Position numbers and translations under genes: made by a program. The notes under the pieces are model-generated. The model saw only the letters and a list, made by a program, of their open reading frames with translations. It was not told the origin of the DNA and ran no database searches. DNA of 64,000 nt from Limiplasma sp958448555 (lineage in GTDB: Bacteria; Bacillota; Clostridia; Christensenellales; Aristaeellaceae): contig CAUDEL010000009.1 in assembly GCA_958448555.1 (NCBI GenBank), positions 1-64,000 of the forward strand, read 5' to 3'. Each line of letters begins with the position of its first letter. Within the stretch, counting starts at the first letter, position 1. Shown piece after piece: positions 26,059 through 33,628 of the stretch.

Positions 26059-27025
26059 TGAATCTTTGCAAAGCCAGTATACTTCGGATATGGAACGACT
26101 CGCCTTCATTGCTGATGCAGAAGCTGCTGGCACCGATGTACCTACACCGCATCAATGCCCCTTCTGCAATGCAGAGATTGCGATTGACAATGCTGAACCG
26201 CTATTTACAGCCACCCTGCAGGAACTCACACATATCAAATCCCATCTTGCAGAACTGCGAATTGCGTCATCAGACATTGATGCAAAGAGAAGTGTGCTGT
26301 CTGCCGAAGTACAGCGGCTGGAGGATCGCCGCAGTGAAATCGATCAGCTGATTTCTTCTACGCTGTCGCCGAGAATTCCTGCTCTGAAAGAACAGCTTCG
26401 GCAGTATACGCTGATCGCTCAGCGTGCTCAAGAAATTAAGACAATAAAGGCAGAAAAGACGCGCTACGAAGCCGACTTGTATACGCGACAGAGAGAACTG
26501 GAAGAAACCGAAAACCGGCCCAATTATGATATCAAAGCCGAATACGGATTCGATATATTCCAGATGATTCAGGAAAAGCTTTCTGAGATCTTGAAAGCAA
26601 TTCAATTCCCGGGAGCAGCTTCAGCCAGACTAAACAGTGATACGTTTGATATCGAAGTTGGCGGAAAGCAGAAGGCTAATGTCATGGGTGGAGGCTTCTG
26701 CGGAATCCTGAACTCCGTCGTTCTTCTTGCAATTCGTGAGGTTCTGTATGAATCCGGCGCACATACGCCAGGTATTCTTTTGCTGGACTCTGCGCTTACG
26801 CAGCTTTCAGAAACGCAATACGGAAAAAATTCTAATGTGATCCGTGATTCTTTCATCAAGTACCTGCTTGACCATCAGGAAAGCGGGCAAGTCATTTTTA
26901 TCGACCAAAAAGAGAAAATGCCCACATGGCTCGGTGCGAACTCGCAATGCAAATATCACGAATTCACCAAGTCGCGTGAGCAAGGGCGGTATGGCCTGCT
27001 TACCGATGTTTATGACGAGGAATAA
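26046..27025 (+). pseudogene. SMC/RecN-like ATPase, 5' truncated
   Basis: The C-terminal part of a coiled-coil ATPase: a zinc-hook-like HQCPFCNAEI, about 150 residues of coiled coil (SSDIDAKRSVLSAEVQRLED...), then the C-terminal nucleotide-binding lobe with MGGGFCGILNSVVLLAIREV, GILLLDSALTQLS (Walker B-like) and VIFIDQKEK. The N-terminal Walker A half is absent. Upstream sequence is antisense of the phage tail gene. It could be a remnant of a defence- or RecN-type gene. Confidence 0.75.
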
Positions 27026-27042
27026 TCCACCGGAGGGAACCA

Positions 27043-27246
27043 TTGAAAATCAGCTACAAAAAATTATGGCATCTTCTTATTGATCGCGGCCTGAATAAAC
27101 AGGATCTTCGCCGTATGACAGGTATTAGTACTGCATCCATCGCCAAGTTAGGCAAGGGCGAGAACATTACAACAGACATACTGGTAAAAATCTGTGAAGC
27201 CCTTGACTGTGATGTCACGGACATTATGGAACTCGTAGACAAATAA
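27043..27246 (+). CDS. small XRE-family regulator
   Basis: A 67-residue Cro-like protein (LNKQDLRRMTGISTASIAKL, then DILVKICEALDCDVTDIMEL). TTG start after CGGAGGG. It is 17 bp downstream of the truncated ATPase and looks like its original operon partner. Complete length for this family. Confidence 0.82.
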   Translation: MKISYKKLWHLLIDRGLNKQDLRRMTGISTASIAKLGKGENITTDILVKICEALDCDVTDIMELVDK

Positions 27247-27256
27247 AAAGGAACAT

Positions 27257-27294
27257 AAAGAGCAGCGGTATGAAAAGAGATATCACTGCTCTTT
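27257..27294. terminator. stem-loop after XRE gene
   Basis: AAAGAGCAG / CTGCTCTTT, 9-bp perfect stem with a 20-base loop, starting 11 bp after the stop. It has no clear T-run. Confidence 0.45.
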
Positions 27295-27346
27295 GAATAC
27301 CCAAAGAATAGATGCCGTTACCCCAAAATACATTTGCACCCAAAAA

Positions 27347-27398
27347 CAAAACGAAAGGGCTATTCGACAAAACGAAAGCCCTAATGTCAAAACGAAAG
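27347..27398. repeat. three spaced copies of CAAAACGAAAG
   Basis: Exact copies at 27347-27357, 27368-27378 and 27388-27398, spaced 21 and 20 bp (about two helical turns). The complement CGTTTTG follows at 27409-27415. Such iterons can bind a protein on one face of the DNA. The function is unknown. Confidence 0.7.
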
Positions 27399-27417
27399 CC
27401 TGAGCAATCGTTTTGTT

Positions 27418-27450
27418 ATGCACCCACCGAGGAGAGTGGGTGCATTTTCC
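27418..27450. terminator. rho-independent-like hairpin
   Basis: A perfect 10-bp stem ATGCACCCAC / GTGGGTGCAT, 8-base loop, then TTTTCC. It lies in the gene-free stretch 27295-27569. No clear gene ends immediately before it, so it may belong to a short transcript. Confidence 0.55.
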
Positions 27451-27569
27451 GTATTCGGTTTTTCAACAGGATTCCGGGTGGAAATCGATGGTGACGGTAT
27501 AGGACGGAACTAATGCAAATTCCCGGGTGCATTTGCCGTTTCGCATTAGGTTTCTGCAAGAACATAAAG

Positions 27570-27612
27570 AAAAGGACTGAAACCTTGTATCAAAGTTTCA
27601 GTCCTTTTATGG
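27570..27612 (-). terminator. terminator of the tRNA-Ser pair
   Basis: A 14-bp perfect stem (AAAAGGACTGAAAC / GTTTCAGTCCTTTT) with an 11-base loop directly follows the 3' end of the tRNA-Ser(GCT) gene on the minus strand. T-rich sequence on both sides makes it potentially bidirectional. Confidence 0.8.
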
Positions 27613-27700
27613 CGGAGAAGGAGGGATTTGAACCCTCGCTGCGGTTTCCCACACTACTCCCTTAGCAGGGGAGCCCCTTCGGCCACTTGGGTACTTCTCC
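27610..27700 (-). tRNA. tRNA-Ser (anticodon GCT)
   Basis: 91 nt including encoded CCA. Acceptor stem GGAGAAG/CTTCTCC, discriminator G, long class II variable arm, anticodon loop CTGCTAA with GCT reading AGC/AGU codons, T-arm GGTTCAAATCC. It is downstream of a second tRNA-Ser under one promoter. Confidence 0.95.
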
Positions 27701-27744
27701 ACGTTGCCGGTCAATCGAAGGCGAACGAACGTCATATAAGGAAC

Positions 27745-27833
27745 TGGCGGAGAGAGAGGGATTCGAACCCCCGGTACCTTTCGGTATCACTGGTTTTCAA
27801 GACCAGCGCCATCAACCGCTCGGCCATCTCTCC
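27745..27833 (-). tRNA. tRNA-Ser (anticodon TGA)
   Basis: 89 nt including encoded CCA. Acceptor GGAGAGA/TCTCTCC, anticodon loop CTTGAAA with TGA reading UCA codons, long variable arm, T-loop GTTCGAATC. It is promoter-proximal in the two-tRNA transcript. Confidence 0.95.
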
Positions 27834-27854
27834 CCATAGGAACCAGCAGAAGTG

Positions 27855-27883
27855 ATTATAGCATGTTTCCCCTTCCCAGTCAA
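27855..27883 (-). promoter_or_regulatory. promoter of tRNA-Ser operon
   Basis: On the minus strand TTGACT (27878-27883) and TATAAT (27855-27860) have exactly 17 bp between them and lie 22 bp upstream of the first tRNA. Confidence 0.85.
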
Positions 27884-27939
27884 TCATTTTTTGCAGGCAC
27901 AAAAACTTTTCTTTTGTCTGCAAAGCCCGTGGGCGTCGC

Positions 27940-27968
27940 TTGACATCGCTAAGGCGCGAGCCTAGAAT
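27940..27968 (+). promoter_or_regulatory. promoter of DUF3783 gene
   Basis: TTGACA (27940-27945), 17-bp spacer, TAGAAT (27963-27968), 41 bp before the start codon of the next plus-strand gene. Confidence 0.75.
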
Positions 27969-28009
27969 GTGTCTGTGACAGTTTGTATGAGGAAAGGCGG
28001 TAATGGGTC

Positions 28010-28420
28010 ATGGGTCAGCCTGTGCTTCTGTGTTATCATATCGAGGGCGAAAAGTTCAAAAAGCTCCGTCTGGCGGCCATGCGTTTTAAAATTCGTGTGC
28101 GGCCGGTGCGCCCGGAGGAATATGGCCAGACGCTCGCGGCGCTCTGCGCGATGGAGCCGCCGTCGGATCGTCCCGCGCCAACTCGCACCTTTGAGGAGGA
28201 AATGCTGGTGATGGCTGATTTTCCCCCTGCCGTCACCATGCCATTTTTGCAGTCGTTCCGCCGTCTGGGCATCCCGCCGATCGCGCTGAAGGCCGTCCTG
28301 ACGCCGACCAACAGCGCATGGGATTCGCTCAGGCTTCATGATGAGCTCTCCAGCGAGCGCGCCGCGCTGGCGCAGGGCAGCCGCCCCGCCCATGAGGCGC
28401 CTTCTTCAACGGATGCATAA
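28010..28420 (+). CDS. DUF3783 domain-containing protein
   Basis: A 136-residue cytosolic protein with the DUF3783 pattern: VLLCYHIEGEKFKKLRLAAM followed by KIRVRPVRPEEYGQTL. Members are small, conserved in Clostridia and of unknown function. The start at 28010 follows GGAAAGGCGG with 9-bp spacing. It is convergent with the glycerophosphodiesterase gene, with the hairpin cassette between. Confidence 0.8.
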   Translation: MGQPVLLCYHIEGEKFKKLRLAAMRFKIRVRPVRPEEYGQTLAALCAMEPPSDRPAPTRTFEEEMLVMADFPPAVTMPFLQSFRRLGIPPIALKAVLTPTNSAWDSLRLHDELSSERAALAQGSRPAHEAPSSTDA

Positions 28421-28424
28421 AAGA

Positions 28425-28681
28425 AGGGACTGCCGACGAGCAGTCCCTCAGCGTGTCGGAAAAGCTCGCCTGCGGCGATCTTTTCCGACAGGTATGCGCC
28501 GTTTCCCTCTCGCCCCTGCGGGGCTCCCGGGCGGGAAACGGCGTAAGGAAACCTTGCTTTGCAAGGCTTCCGAACCCACCGCGCATGTCGCTGGGTTCGG
28601 ATTTCATTCGGAGGGCTACGGCCCTCCGAACCTCCCATAAGGTTTTTTGACAGACTGAGGGACTGCCGACGAGCAGTCCCT
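28425..28681. repeat. hairpin cassette A flanked by duplicated terminator
   Basis: Identical 24-bp hairpins (AGGGACTGC-CGACGA-GCAGTCCCT) at 28425-28448 and 28658-28681 bracket 209 bp. Inside are consecutive stem-loops: TGTCGGAAAAG/CTTTTCCGACA (28454-28490), GCCGTTTCCC/GGGAAACGGC (28498-28542), CCTTGC/GCAAGG (28552-28566), CCGAACCCA/TGGGTTCGG (28570-28600) and CGGAGGGC/GCCCTCCG (28609-28628). The interior begins CAGCGTGTC and ends GACAGACTG, an imperfect terminal inverted repeat. The second hairpin copy plus TTTTT is a good terminator. Compare cassette B at 44012. Confidence 0.85.
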
Positions 28682-28692
28682 TTTTCAATCTA

Positions 28693-29430
28693 TCAGACGC
28701 CGTAGCGCTCAAGGAGCTTTAAGGCGCGGTCGGGGTAATTGGTGATGATGCGGTCCGCGCCGGCGGAAATGACGTCTTTCAGCTTCTTTTCGTCGTTGAC
28801 CGTCCAGGGATTGACCTCAAGGCCCACCGCATGCGCCGCCTCGCACTCGCCGCCAGGCACCAGCACCTCGGAGAAGTGCGGATGAAGCGCGTCCATGCCC
28901 AGAGAAACCGCATACTCCCAGGGCCTGACCATGGTACATTCGTACAGCAGGCCACAGCGCAGGCTTTTGTCCAGGGCCTTGAGACGAAGCATGCTGTAGT
29001 GGTTAAAGGACGAGAAGATCAGTCGCTCCAGCATACCTTCCTTCGCGGCTTCCTCTACGCAGCGGCGCTCGAGGTCCGGATAGTCAATCAGGCTGTTTTT
29101 CAGCTCCACATTCACATGAAGCCCGGTGGGCGCCAGAAGCTGCAGGACCTCCCGGAAGGTTGGGATGGTCGCGTTGGTATATTCGGGGAATGTCTTGTTA
29201 AAGCGCAGGGCTTTGAGCTCGCTCAAGGTCATTTCGGCGATGAGGCCGGTGCCGTTTGAGCAGCGGTTGACGGTTTCATCGTGGGCGACCACCAGACAGC
29301 CGTCCGCAGTGATGTGCACGTCCAGTTCCACGCCGTAGGCGCCCTGCTTTGCGGCAAGCTCAAACGCCTCCAACGTATTTTCCGGCGCATAGCCCGAGGC
29401 GCCCCGGTGTGCATAGATGTACTGTTTCAT
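28693..29430 (-). CDS. glycerophosphodiester phosphodiesterase
   Basis: Hydrolyses glycerophosphodiesters to glycerol 3-phosphate and an alcohol such as ethanolamine. The 245-residue GDPD TIM barrel has the signature HRG (8-10), E35/D37 in VELDVH, and His50 in VVAHDETVNRC; length is normal for UgpQ/GlpQ1 cytosolic enzymes and there is no signal peptide. It is the last gene of the eut operon, so it may feed ethanolamine from glycerophosphoethanolamine to EutBC. That link is inferred from position. Confidence 0.92.
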   Translation of the reverse strand: MKQYIYAHRGASGYAPENTLEAFELAAKQGAYGVELDVHITADGCLVVAHDETVNRCSNGTGLIAEMTLSELKALRFNKTFPEYTNATIPTFREVLQLLAPTGLHVNVELKNSLIDYPDLERRCVEEAAKEGMLERLIFSSFNHYSMLRLKALDKSLRCGLLYECTMVRPWEYAVSLGMDALHPHFSEVLVPGGECEAAHAVGLEVNPWTVNDEKKLKDVISAGADRIITNYPDRALKLLERYGV

Positions 29431-29454
29431 GCCTTTCTCCCTTTCTGTGACCTG

Positions 29455-30108
29455 TTATCTTCCTTGCGCGCCCGTCGCGGCGCGAAGCTGCAAAAGATAA
29501 AAATAGCTTGAAAGCCGATTCAGCGCCAGAATACAGTCCTCGTGGCGAAGTCTGACGCCGTCCTGCCAGGCCGCGATGGCGGCAAGCTCCGTCTCCCGGG
29601 CGGCGGCGCGCAGGCGGTTCATCTGTGCCGCCAGCATGCCCTGCTCAGGCGCGGGCAGAAGATGGCCGGACAGGCCGAAGTTCTCGGGATGGTGGGAACC
29701 CCGGTGGACCTCCTCCGCCCCCATGCCGCCCAGCGTCCATGGCGGAAGAGGCGCATCCTTGACATCGGCGGCCAGAATCTGCCTCACCAGCGTCAGCGCG
29801 TCGCCCAGCAGGGCGCGCCATGCGGGATCGCACGGGACCATCGCCACCAGGATCTCGCTTTCGAGCGAGTCCAGCTTTCCACGCAGGACGATGCGTGGAT
29901 GCGTTTTGGCGACCATCTCCCGGCTGTTGAGGTGCGTCATGTGCTCCGGCTTCGCCCCCTTGAGCGTCCCTTCGCCGCCGTAGAGCTTCAGCTCCCGGAG
30001 GTACTGCTCCGCCAATGGCGTCAGACGGCAGTCCGCAGGCAGGGTAAAGCTCGCCGGAACGCCTCCCGCAAAGCTGTCCCGCAGCTCCTGCTCGGTAATG
30101 TATCGCAT
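29455..30108 (-). CDS. eutT: cobalamin adenosyltransferase, EutT-like
   Basis: Makes adenosylcobalamin for ethanolamine ammonia-lyase. The 217-residue protein has the N-terminal YITEQELRDSF and TPLAEQYLRELKL segment followed by THLNSREMVAKTHPRIVLRGKLDSLES. The C-terminal LRHEDCILALNRLSSYFYLLQLR is the family ATP/corrinoid signature. It lies between the shell protein gene and the phosphodiesterase gene, 24 bp from each. The metal-binding cysteine pattern of enterobacterial EutT is not evident. Confidence 0.85.
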   Translation of the reverse strand: MRYITEQELRDSFAGGVPASFTLPADCRLTPLAEQYLRELKLYGGEGTLKGAKPEHMTHLNSREMVAKTHPRIVLRGKLDSLESEILVAMVPCDPAWRALLGDALTLVRQILAADVKDAPLPPWTLGGMGAEEVHRGSHHPENFGLSGHLLPAPEQGMLAAQMNRLRAAARETELAAIAAWQDGVRLRHEDCILALNRLSSYFYLLQLRAATGAQGR

Positions 30109-30132
30109 GTTCGAAGGCCCCTTTCCTTTCGC

Positions 30133-30672
30133 TTACCGCCCGTCCTCGCAGCCGAGATGGCGCGCCAGCGCCTCCACAAGCCGCTCCTTGGCCGCGGTGC
30201 GAATCGCTCCCGGCGTCATTTCAAAGCCCTCCAGTTCCCAGGCGTACCGCCTGAGATCGGCAAGCCGCCAGGCGCGAAGCTCCTTTAGGGAGGGGACCTC
30301 CTTTTTCTCCATCGCCAGCAGCTCGCGCCGCCCGCCCTCGCAGCCGCCGCAGCTCACGCAGCCGCCCTGATAGCGCTTGCCTGGTCCCACGGAGGGATCG
30401 GAGGCCAGCATGCAAAACACCTCCGGCATCGCGCGCGGGATCACATGCGCGCTGAACACCTTGCCCACGCGCTGCGCGGCCGCCGCGCCCGCGTCCACCG
30501 CGGACTGCACGGCGGCAACCTCGCCTTCAAAGCGCACCATCACCAGCCCGCCGCGCACGTAATCCGTGCCCAACAGCCGAACCTGCGCCGCCTTGAGCCC
30601 CGCATCCGCGGCCTCGATGGCCGACACCAGGCCGATGGTTTCGATCATTCCAAGGGCCGTCACGCTTGACAT
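30133..30672 (-). CDS. bacterial microcompartment shell protein with Cys-rich linker and C-terminal extension
   Basis: Residues 5-90 form one BMC-H domain (ALGMIETIGLVSAIEAADAG, then GGLVMVRFEGEVAAVQSAVD). A linker then carries C105-VS-C108-GG-C111. A basic helical extension (about 125-175, ending AAKERLVEALARHL) follows. Standard EutM-type hexamer proteins end near residue 95. EutK also has a C-terminal nucleic-acid-binding-like domain, so this may be an EutK analogue; the CxxCxxC could bind a metal or Fe-S centre at the pore. Confidence 0.85.
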   Translation of the reverse strand: MSSVTALGMIETIGLVSAIEAADAGLKAAQVRLLGTDYVRGGLVMVRFEGEVAAVQSAVDAGAAAAQRVGKVFSAHVIPRAMPEVFCMLASDPSVGPGKRYQGGCVSCGGCEGGRRELLAMEKKEVPSLKELRAWRLADLRRYAWELEGFEMTPGAIRTAAKERLVEALARHLGCEDGR

Positions 30673-30695
30673 AGGCCGTTTCCTTTCTCAACACG

Positions 30696-31364
30696 TCATT
30701 GGTTTCCAGAAAGCGTCTCGATGGGCCGCCCGGCCACGTCGATCACCGCCCGCGCGAACGCGTCGCACGCCGCCTGGCAGTCCGACTGGCTGCCGGTGAG
30801 CAGCGCGCCGCCGAAGTTGGTCGGCGACGGCGGGCCGTAGAAGGCGCACACCTGCACCTGTGCCACCTTGAGCGCCTTGTCCAGCGCATAGACGCTTTCC
30901 AGCGGCGGGGCGATGAGGTAGGCAAGCGGCGAGCCCTCGGGGATGCCGCAGGAGGCGGACAGATAGCTGCCCGTGCGCGAGATGCAGTGCGCGAAATACA
31001 CGACGCTGTCGTCATCATTGGCTGAATAGAAGCTGGCCTCCTGCTCGATCACGCGCCGCGCGGCCAGAAGGCCGCTTTCGACCTCGGCGGGCGTCTCCCC
31101 GGCCAGGATTCCCAGAAACTCGCCGGCCAGGGCCGTGTTGGCGTTGGCCGCCCCCGCATACATGGACTGCGCGTAGACCACGCGGACGCTGGCCTTCTTG
31201 GTAGCCTCGTCCAGCGCCGTATAGCCCACGTCGTCACTGTCACAGGTGATGAGTCCCAGCGCCTGCTCGCCGGCCTCCAGCCCGAGCCGCACCTTGAGCC
31301 CCGCGTCCGCACGCGGGATCAGCCGCATGGCGAGCACCCGGGCGGGCATGCGGTCGCCCAGCAT
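30696..31364 (-). CDS. eutL: ethanolamine utilisation shell protein EutL
   Basis: A trimeric tandem-BMC shell protein proposed to gate the microcompartment pore. The 222-residue length fits. Recognisable EutL segments are LGLITCDSDDVGYTALDEATK, VVYAQSMYAGAANANTALAGE and FYGPPSPTNFGGALLTG. It is in the eut operon between eutC and the BMC-H protein. Confidence 0.93.
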   Translation of the reverse strand: MLGDRMPARVLAMRLIPRADAGLKVRLGLEAGEQALGLITCDSDDVGYTALDEATKKASVRVVYAQSMYAGAANANTALAGEFLGILAGETPAEVESGLLAARRVIEQEASFYSANDDDSVVYFAHCISRTGSYLSASCGIPEGSPLAYLIAPPLESVYALDKALKVAQVQVCAFYGPPSPTNFGGALLTGSQSDCQAACDAFARAVIDVAGRPIETLSGNQ

Positions 31365-31383
31365 AGGCCCCCTCCTTTCCAGA

Positions 31384-32241
31384 TCACACCGGCAGGTCGA
31401 TGCCGCTGCACTTTTTCTCCAGCATCAGGCGGATCAAATCCACGATATGTGCGCCCGCCTCCACCGCCGGCGTGCCGCCCCGGTGGATGTTGGCCAGCAC
31501 CGTTCGCCGGCTCTCAGCCATGCCCACCGTCGGCCGGTAGGCGATGTAGGCGCTCATGCTCTCGGCCGTCACAAGGCCCGGCCGCTCGCCCAGCAGCACA
31601 CATACCACGTCCGCCGGCAGTCCGTCCCCGATCTGGTCCATGGTGGCCACCCGCCCGAAGCGGACGAAAAACGGATCGTTGACCTTCACGCCCGCACTCT
31701 CCAAACCCTTTCGGATCACGGGGAGGATGTCGGCGGCATTGGCCGTCACGGCGGTGGAAGAGAGGCCGTCCGCTACATAGATCACGGCCCGCACATCCCC
31801 CGCGATGGAATCGCGGATGGCGCGGAGCGTGTCCGGGGCAAAGACACGACCCTTGTCCGGCCGGGTGAGGAATTCCTCGCGCGTTTCGCAGGTCGTCTGA
31901 TAGACGGGCAGATGCAGGCGCTCCAGCACCTCCGCGGGCACGTCGGAAAAGACCGACGCCTGGGCGAAGGCATGGTCGGCCTGAAAGCGCAGCATGGTCC
32001 TCGTGCGGTACCGGGCGCCAGCGTGACCCACGCCGATGCGCGCCGGGGTGCGCTCCTTCATGGCCAGAAACGCGGCGGCATCATGGGCGTTTTCCACCAG
32101 ATACAGCCTTCTGAGATCGTCCCGCTCGATGTCCGCGATCGCCTCCCGCGCGGCCGTTTCCTCCGCGGGCGCGGCGAGCCCGTCCTCGTTGAGGCGGCTG
32201 AGCAACCGCTCCACCACCGCCCGGACCTCCTGCTCGGTCAT
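31384..32241 (-). CDS. eutC: ethanolamine ammonia-lyase, small subunit
   Basis: With EutB it converts ethanolamine to acetaldehyde and ammonia using adenosylcobalamin. The 285-residue subunit contains RIGVGHAGARYRTRTMLRFQADHA, VIYVADGLSSTAV and LLGERPGLVTAESMSAYIAY, all typical EutC motifs including the B12-contacting region. The start at 32241 (MTEQEV) follows GGAAGG; longer upstream reading overlaps eutB. It is translationally close to eutB. Confidence 0.95.
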   Translation of the reverse strand: MTEQEVRAVVERLLSRLNEDGLAAPAEETAAREAIADIERDDLRRLYLVENAHDAAAFLAMKERTPARIGVGHAGARYRTRTMLRFQADHAFAQASVFSDVPAEVLERLHLPVYQTTCETREEFLTRPDKGRVFAPDTLRAIRDSIAGDVRAVIYVADGLSSTAVTANAADILPVIRKGLESAGVKVNDPFFVRFGRVATMDQIGDGLPADVVCVLLGERPGLVTAESMSAYIAYRPTVGMAESRRTVLANIHRGGTPAVEAGAHIVDLIRLMLEKKCSGIDLPV

Positions 32242-32267
32242 GGCGTTCACCTTCCCTTCCCTGCGGC

Positions 32268-33623
32268 TCACAGGAACACCGACGCATCCCCTGCGTTGGG
32301 CCCGAGCCTTCCGTCCTGCCACAGCCCCCAACGCTCCAGCCACCGGGCAAAGGGCCGGATGGGCGAAAGCCCGAGCGCCTCGCGCACGGCGGCGACATCA
32401 TGGTAGCCGGTGGACTGGTAATTGAGCATCACGTCATCGGCGTGCGGCACGCCCATAAAGTAGTTGCAGCCCGCCGAGGCCAGCAGCACGGCCAGGTTTT
32501 CGTTGTCGTTCTGGTCGGCGCGCATGTGGTTGGTATAGCAGCAGTCGCATCCCATGGGCAGGCCATGCAGCTTGCCCATGAAGTGGTCCTCCAGCCCCGC
32601 GCGGATGAACTGGCGGCTGTCATAGAGATACTCCGGGCCGATGAAGCCAACCACGGTGTTGACCAAAAACGGCGAAAAGTGCCGTGCAAAGCCATAGCAG
32701 CGCGATTCCATGGTGAGCTGATCCCAGCCGTTATGCGCATCGGAGGACAGCTCGCTCCCCTGCCCCGTCTCAAAGTAGAGCTGGTTGGGTCCGTGCGAGG
32801 TCCCCTCGCGCGCCATCATATCGCGGGCCTGGGCGATCAGCTCCGCGCTGATGCCAAAGGCCGCGTTGCCCTTTTCCGACCCGGCGATGCTCTGGAACAT
32901 CAAATCGCAGGGCGCGCCGTTTTTCACCGCCTCCATCTGCGTGGTGATATGCGCCAGCACACAGATCTGGGTGGGGATGTCGTAGCGCCGCTTGAGCTCG
33001 TCAAAGCGGGTGAGGATGGCCTGCACGCTCGCGGTGGAGGCGTCCACGGGGTTGAGGCCGATCACCGCGTCGCCCATGCCGTAGGACAGCCCCTCCAGCA
33101 CGCTGGCGGTGATGCCCTCCACGTCGTCCGTGGGATGGTTGGGCTGGAGCCGCGCCGAGAGCGTGCCCGGCTCGCCGATGGTGGTCACGCAGGTGGCCGT
33201 CACGCGCATGCGCGCGGCCGCGTAGATCAGATCGAGGTTGGACATGAGCTTGCAGACCGCGGCGATCACTTCGCTGGAAAGGCCGCGCCGCATGCGCGAA
33301 AGCTCCTCGGGCGCGGCGGAAAGAATCCGCTCCCGAAGCGCCCCGATGCTCAGGTCCTGATACTCCCGGTAGACCTTCTGGTTCAAGCCGTCCAAAATCA
33401 GCCGGGTAACCTCGTCCTGCTCATAGGGCACGGCGGGATGCTCGCAGATGTCCCGCACCGTCAGTTCGCTGAGCACGATGCGCGCGGCGACGCGCTCCTG
33501 CGGCGTTTCCGCCGCCACCCCGCAAAGCTGGTCCCCCGATTTTTCCTCATTGGCCTTTCCCATGACCTCCCGCACATCCCGGAAGGAATAGGTATGGCCT
33601 CCCAGACATACGCTTAGCCGCAA
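32268..33623 (-). CDS. eutB: ethanolamine ammonia-lyase, large subunit
   Basis: The catalytic TIM-barrel subunit of 451 residues, the usual EutB length. Motifs include YSFRDVREVMGKANE, GEPGTLSARLQPNHPTDDVEG, GLNPVDAS and FETGQGSELSSDAHNG. The start is TTG at 33623, 7 bp after GGAGG: it gives the family N-terminus (MRLSVCLGG), while longer readings begin in non-homologous sequence. The ribosome site overlaps the eutA stop codon, so the two are probably coupled. Confidence 0.95.
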   Translation of the reverse strand: MRLSVCLGGHTYSFRDVREVMGKANEEKSGDQLCGVAAETPQERVAARIVLSELTVRDICEHPAVPYEQDEVTRLILDGLNQKVYREYQDLSIGALRERILSAAPEELSRMRRGLSSEVIAAVCKLMSNLDLIYAAARMRVTATCVTTIGEPGTLSARLQPNHPTDDVEGITASVLEGLSYGMGDAVIGLNPVDASTASVQAILTRFDELKRRYDIPTQICVLAHITTQMEAVKNGAPCDLMFQSIAGSEKGNAAFGISAELIAQARDMMAREGTSHGPNQLYFETGQGSELSSDAHNGWDQLTMESRCYGFARHFSPFLVNTVVGFIGPEYLYDSRQFIRAGLEDHFMGKLHGLPMGCDCCYTNHMRADQNDNENLAVLLASAGCNYFMGVPHADDVMLNYQSTGYHDVAAVREALGLSPIRPFARWLERWGLWQDGRLGPNAGDASVFL

Positions 33624-33628
33624 AGCCC

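Noticed and set aside
27295..27569. Possible CRISPR array from the CAAAACGAAAG repeats
   Set aside because: Repeats are only 11 bp with 9-10-bp gaps and there are three; far too short for CRISPR repeats and spacers, and no cas genes are present.
27610..27833. Prophage attachment site at the tRNA-Ser genes
   Set aside because: tRNA genes are common integration sites and the prophage remnant is adjacent, but I could not find a duplicated tRNA 3' end on the far side or an integrase gene.
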